Made by a program: the position numbers and the translations under genes
Notes under the pieces: generated by a model
Told to the model about the DNA's origin: nothing
Seen by the model: only the letters and a program-made list of their open reading frames with translations
Databases searched by the model: none
Part shown: positions 23,490 to 26,593 of the stretch, one piece after another
How the letters are laid out: every line of letters begins with the position of its first letter
Numbering within the stretch: the stretch's first letter is position 1
Assembly (NCBI GenBank): GCA_024689165.1
Contig: JAILDS010000083.1
Span: forward strand, 1-26,593
DNA length: 26,593 nucleotides
Source of the DNA: Clostridia bacterium
GTDB lineage: Bacteria; Bacillota; Clostridia; Oscillospirales; Acutalibacteraceae
Direction of reading: 5' to 3'

Positions 23490-25256
23490 TTACCCTATAA
23501 GCCCATGTTTTGCAAGGGTTTTTTCGATTTTTTCACCTTTAGGAAGCATTTTCACGTCGTAGGACGTCAAAGTCCTTGTCAGAACCAGCGCGAGAACGTA
23601 GAAAACGACCGCAAAAACGATCCCGAACAGGGCTGCGACGGTCGACTGATTGAACCTTGCGCCGGAAAGACTGTCGGGAAGGAGTTTTTTGAACAGGAAA
23701 TACGCGCCGTAACACGCCGCCGTGCTGACAATCGAGCAGAGCGCGGGCTTGATGAGAACCGTCTTCCAGTCTACTCTTACCCCGGTGGCGTTTATCAGCG
23801 CAGAAAGGCTTATCGCGGTGATGATGATATAACACGCCGCAGTGCCGAAAGCCGCGCCGAGTATATTGAGCTCGGGCACTCCGACGAAAAGGAGGTTGCA
23901 TCCGATCTTCGCGAGGATACCGAAAACCGTCGCGATAATGGGCACTTTGAGCCTGCCGACAGCCTGAAGCATGCTTGTTATCGGCTGGCTTATCGAAATA
24001 AACAACATCGAACAGCCGTATACCTCCAGAATAGGCGCCGCGATCGAAATGCCCGCAGTATCGCCGTAAAGAAGGGTCAGCAGCTCGTCGGCTATCGCGG
24101 CGACGCCAAGGCCGGAAGGCAGGGCGATGATGGTACAGAGCCTCAGAACGGAGTTCACCCCGTCGGCGGTGTCGCGCAGGTTTTTGACCGTCCATGCCTC
24201 CGACAGGATAGGCAGAGCCGCAAGCCCCAGCGTGACGGTTATATTAGGCACGAGGTTCTCGATGTCCTGAGTATAATCGAACACGCCGTAAAGGAACGTG
24301 TTGATCTCCGAATCGGCCACCTTTCCCGCGAGAAGCTCCGCCGCGTAGGTAGTTCTGAAAAAGCCGAGGTTCCCGCTCACGGCATAGTAAAGCCGGTTCT
24401 GGATCGTCGACACGTCCACGAGCAGCGACACGTTGGTTATCAGTGATGAAATGACCACGGGAACGGCGATGGAAAAGATCTGTTTGGTCAGATAGCCGTC
24501 CTTGGCGGCAAGCGGAGACCGTTCGAGCTCCTCTTCGGTCACGCCGGAGCCGGACTTGTATCGTATCAGCATATATATCAGCGCCATCAGCGAAGCGAGA
24601 GACACTCCGAAGATCGCCGCCGCCGCGGCGTAAGGCCACATAACGCCGAGCATCTGCTCATGCGTTGAACAAACGACCCCGAAAACAGCCTTGCCGTTTG
24701 CAAAGGCGCTCTCGCTGTAAGCAAGTATGATATGCACGAAAACGAAGCCGAAAAACAGCTTGAACACTGCCTCAACGACCTGAGAAATACCGTGAGGCCA
24801 CATATTTTTCAAGCCCGCGAAATAACCCCTGTATGCCGAGATCAGGCAGCAGAGAAGCACTGCGGGTGTCAGGGCGAGCGTGGCGGGAAGAGCGTTGGGA
24901 ACGTGGGTGACGTAGTGCGTGAACGGGTACGCAAGCCCCGCCATTACGGCGGTTGCGGCGAGCCCGACGATAAAGAAGAGCCTGACGGACAGCTTATGCA
25001 CCCGCACGACGTCCCTGAAACGGTCCAGCGCGGCGTAGCGCGACACAAGCGTGCTGACCGCCACGGGAAGCCCCGAGACGGCTATGGAATATATCGGAGT
25101 GTACAGATTGTAAGCGGCGGCGTAGTATCCGCGCGCGACCGGTCCGAGCTTTTCGGTAACATAGATCTTGAAAACAAGGCCGAAAAGATGGACCACCAGC
25201 GCCGCTATCGAAAGCGTCATCGCGCCGCCTATAAGGTTCTGCCTGCGTCTTGCCAT
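23490..25256 (-). CDS. Lipid flippase of the MOP superfamily (SpoVB/YabM/MurJ-like)
   Basis: A 588-residue polytopic membrane protein with about 14 hydrophobic segments. The N-terminus MARRRQNLIGGAMTLSIAAL, then the KIYVTEKLGPVARGYYAAAY stretch, and the central AVPVVISSLI and QAVGRLKVP regions are characteristic of the polysaccharide-export/SpoVB branch. Proteins of this branch move undecaprenyl-linked precursors such as lipid II across the membrane; in Bacillus, SpoVB and YabM act in spore or wall synthesis. The location directly upstream of mazG matches yabM, which favours a YabM-like orthologue. The ribosome binding site is weak (TTAAGA). It begins 19 bp after the hemZ stop and is probably in the same operon. 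Exact lipid substrate is inferred. Confidence 0.88.
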   Translation of the reverse strand: MARRRQNLIGGAMTLSIAALVVHLFGLVFKIYVTEKLGPVARGYYAAAYNLYTPIYSIAVSGLPVAVSTLVSRYAALDRFRDVVRVHKLSVRLFFIVGLAATAVMAGLAYPFTHYVTHVPNALPATLALTPAVLLCCLISAYRGYFAGLKNMWPHGISQVVEAVFKLFFGFVFVHIILAYSESAFANGKAVFGVVCSTHEQMLGVMWPYAAAAAIFGVSLASLMALIYMLIRYKSGSGVTEEELERSPLAAKDGYLTKQIFSIAVPVVISSLITNVSLLVDVSTIQNRLYYAVSGNLGFFRTTYAAELLAGKVADSEINTFLYGVFDYTQDIENLVPNITVTLGLAALPILSEAWTVKNLRDTADGVNSVLRLCTIIALPSGLGVAAIADELLTLLYGDTAGISIAAPILEVYGCSMLFISISQPITSMLQAVGRLKVPIIATVFGILAKIGCNLLFVGVPELNILGAAFGTAACYIIITAISLSALINATGVRVDWKTVLIKPALCSIVSTAACYGAYFLFKKLLPDSLSGARFNQSTVAALFGIVFAVVFYVLALVLTRTLTSYDVKMLPKGEKIEKTLAKHGLIG

Positions 25257-25275
25257 AATCTTAACGTGAATAGAC

Positions 25276-26593
25276 CTATCTCAGAGCCGCCGCGTAAAAC
25301 GCCGCCGCTTCATCCTTCCTTTTTAGGATCTCGTCGAAACGGTCGTTGTACTCATACGGGTACTTGAGGTTGAATATCCTTTCTATCTTCTCCCCGTCGA
25401 TGAGCTTTGTGACTGCGCCCGCGCCGACGGCGAGGATCGAATGCAGCTCCTCCATCTCAAAGACGTTATAAGCGCATTCCCTGCCCTCGCGGCAGAAGCC
25501 GACGTTCTCGCCGCAGCCGACGGATTTGCTCTGCCGGTAAAGGTAATAGGGCTCATATCCCGCGGCGGCGAGCTGCTCCTGGGCGTCGGCAACAGCCTCT
25601 ATGTCCCTCGACACGGCCGCCCCGCCGCCGTACTTATAAGTCGACGCGGTCTTCAGCGCGAACGAGTGGACCGTGATCCCCTCGGGAGAAAGATCGACAA
25701 GACGTCCTACCGAGTCGAGCAGCATGGCTCGGCTCTCGCCGGGGAGCCCCGCTATAAGGTCGCAGTTGATGTTGTCGAAGCCAGCTTCGCGCGCGAGGGA
25801 GAAGGCCTTTTCAAAATCCGTGACCGAATGACCTCTGCCGATGCTTTCAAGCTCTGCGTCGTCGAGGACCTGCGGATTGACGCAGAGACGGTCAAAGCCC
25901 GCAGACCTTATCGCTGCCAGCTTGCTGACGCTGAGCATCTCGGGTCTGCCGCCCTCAAAAGTCATCTCAGTGCAGTCCGAGATATCGAAGCCGGATCGGA
26001 TCTTTTCGCCCAGACGCACGATATTTTCGTCCGAAAGCGTGGCGGGCGTGCCTCCGCCGACGTATACGCTCCTGAGCGTCAGGCCGTATTCGGAAGCGAG
26101 TTCGGCGGTTTTATCGAGCTCGCGAAGCAGAAGCTCGAAATACGGCTCTTCAAGAGCGGCCGCATTTTCAACTGAATGCGAAACGAAGGAACAGTAATCG
26201 CACCTCGAAGGGCAAAACGGGACAGCGACGTACAGCGAAAAGTCGAGCGCGCCGGAGTACCGCTCATATCTCCCGCGGACCTCGGCGACCTGCGAAACGA
26301 GCCTTATCTTCGCAGGAGAGACGAGCAGGTTCGAAGCGAAATACTCTCGCGCCTTCTTTTCTCCGAGCCGGTTTTTCTTCGAGCCCATGAGCTTGGCGGG
26401 TCTGACCCCGGTCAGTATGCCCCACGGGGGCGTGAAGCCGCACACCGAACAGAGCGCGTCGAAAAGGCAGACCGCGAGCTCTCTCTCATACTCTTTAGCG
26501 TCGAAGGACTCCGCGTCGGAAAAAACGCGTCTGACGGAGATCTCGTTCCTGCCGTCGATGGAGACCTGCGCGCTGACGTGAGCCCCGTCCGGC
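25276..26593 (-). CDS. hemZ: Oxygen-independent coproporphyrinogen III oxidase-like radical SAM protein HemZ, 5' end cut by window edge
   Basis: An open reading frame of 438 visible residues running off the window. It has the HemZ-specific N-terminal region with PPWGILTGVRPAKL, then the radical SAM cysteines CPSRCDYC (visible residues 127, 131 and 134) in VPFCPSRCDYCSF, GGGTPATL for SAM binding, and a HemN-type C-terminal part (YYLYRQSKSVGCGENVGF). An internal GTG could be read as a start, but codons stay open and HemZ-like upstream of it, so the true start lies beyond 26593. HemZ is assigned to anaerobic coproporphyrinogen III conversion in heme synthesis, although many clostridia carry it without a full heme pathway. 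It is followed 19 bp later by the SpoVB-like gene. Confidence 0.9.
   Translation of the reverse strand, partial: PDGAHVSAQVSIDGRNEISVRRVFSDAESFDAKEYERELAVCLFDALCSVCGFTPPWGILTGVRPAKLMGSKKNRLGEKKAREYFASNLLVSPAKIRLVSQVAEVRGRYERYSGALDFSLYVAVPFCPSRCDYCSFVSHSVENAAALEEPYFELLLRELDKTAELASEYGLTLRSVYVGGGTPATLSDENIVRLGEKIRSGFDISDCTEMTFEGGRPEMLSVSKLAAIRSAGFDRLCVNPQVLDDAELESIGRGHSVTDFEKAFSLAREAGFDNINCDLIAGLPGESRAMLLDSVGRLVDLSPEGITVHSFALKTASTYKYGGGAAVSRDIEAVADAQEQLAAAGYEPYYLYRQSKSVGCGENVGFCREGRECAYNVFEMEELHSILAVGAGAVTKLIDGEKIERIFNLKYPYEYNDRFDEILKRKDEAAAFYAAALR

Overview
The window looks like chromosomal DNA from a GC-rich anaerobic member of the Clostridia, probably an uncultured gut lineage (GC judged by eye, not counted). 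The evidence is a CIRCE operator, HemZ, a SpoVB-type flippase beside mazG, hup and a YabO/RqcP S4 protein, a Ktr potassium system, strong AGGAGG-type ribosome binding sites and frequent GTG/TTG starts. I see no rRNA, tRNA, CRISPR array, insertion sequence or phage gene. Coding density is high and no gene-free stretch exceeds 300 bases.

Layout. (A) 1-833, minus strand: a VUT/YhhQ-type transporter overlapping the start of a short-chain dehydrogenase cut by the window edge. A structured 5' leader precedes the transporter. (B) 1010-7590, minus strand: a five-gene operon with a strong promoter (7562-7590) and a terminator (1010-1039). In transcription order it encodes a membrane metallophosphoesterase, a GH78-type alpha-L-rhamnosidase-like enzyme, a WbsX/GH99-like protein, and two exported alkaline-phosphatase-superfamily paralogues. 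(C) 7707-12921, plus strand: a divergent four-gene operon encoding a zinc-ribbon multi-TM protein, a membrane-anchored extracytoplasmic protein, and two tandem GPH-family (MelB-like) transporters, closed by a bidirectional terminator. (D) 12928-14894, minus strand: htpG with a sigma-A-type promoter and a CIRCE operator. (E) 14940-26593, minus strand: housekeeping genes in transcription order hemZ (5' end off-window), SpoVB/YabM-like flippase, mazG, hup with its own terminator, rqcP, a diacylglycerol-kinase-like lipid kinase, dnaE, ktrB and ktrA, then a terminator.

Blocks B and C are the accessory and most interesting part. They share a 276-bp divergent intergenic region with a promoter facing each way and nested inverted repeats between them. 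Block C has sugar/cation symporter-type carriers and block B has cytoplasmic glycosidases plus phosphoesterases, so a joint role in taking up and dismantling a phosphate-bearing or rhamnose/mannose-containing glycan is a reasonable inference, not a demonstrated function. Two independent tandem duplications (exported phosphatases; GPH carriers) sit in these two blocks.

Block E keeps the yabM-mazG-hup-yabO order known from Firmicutes, but a lipid kinase and dnaE follow yabO where yabP/yabQ are found in Bacillus. DnaE has an unusual acidic linker before its C-terminal domain.
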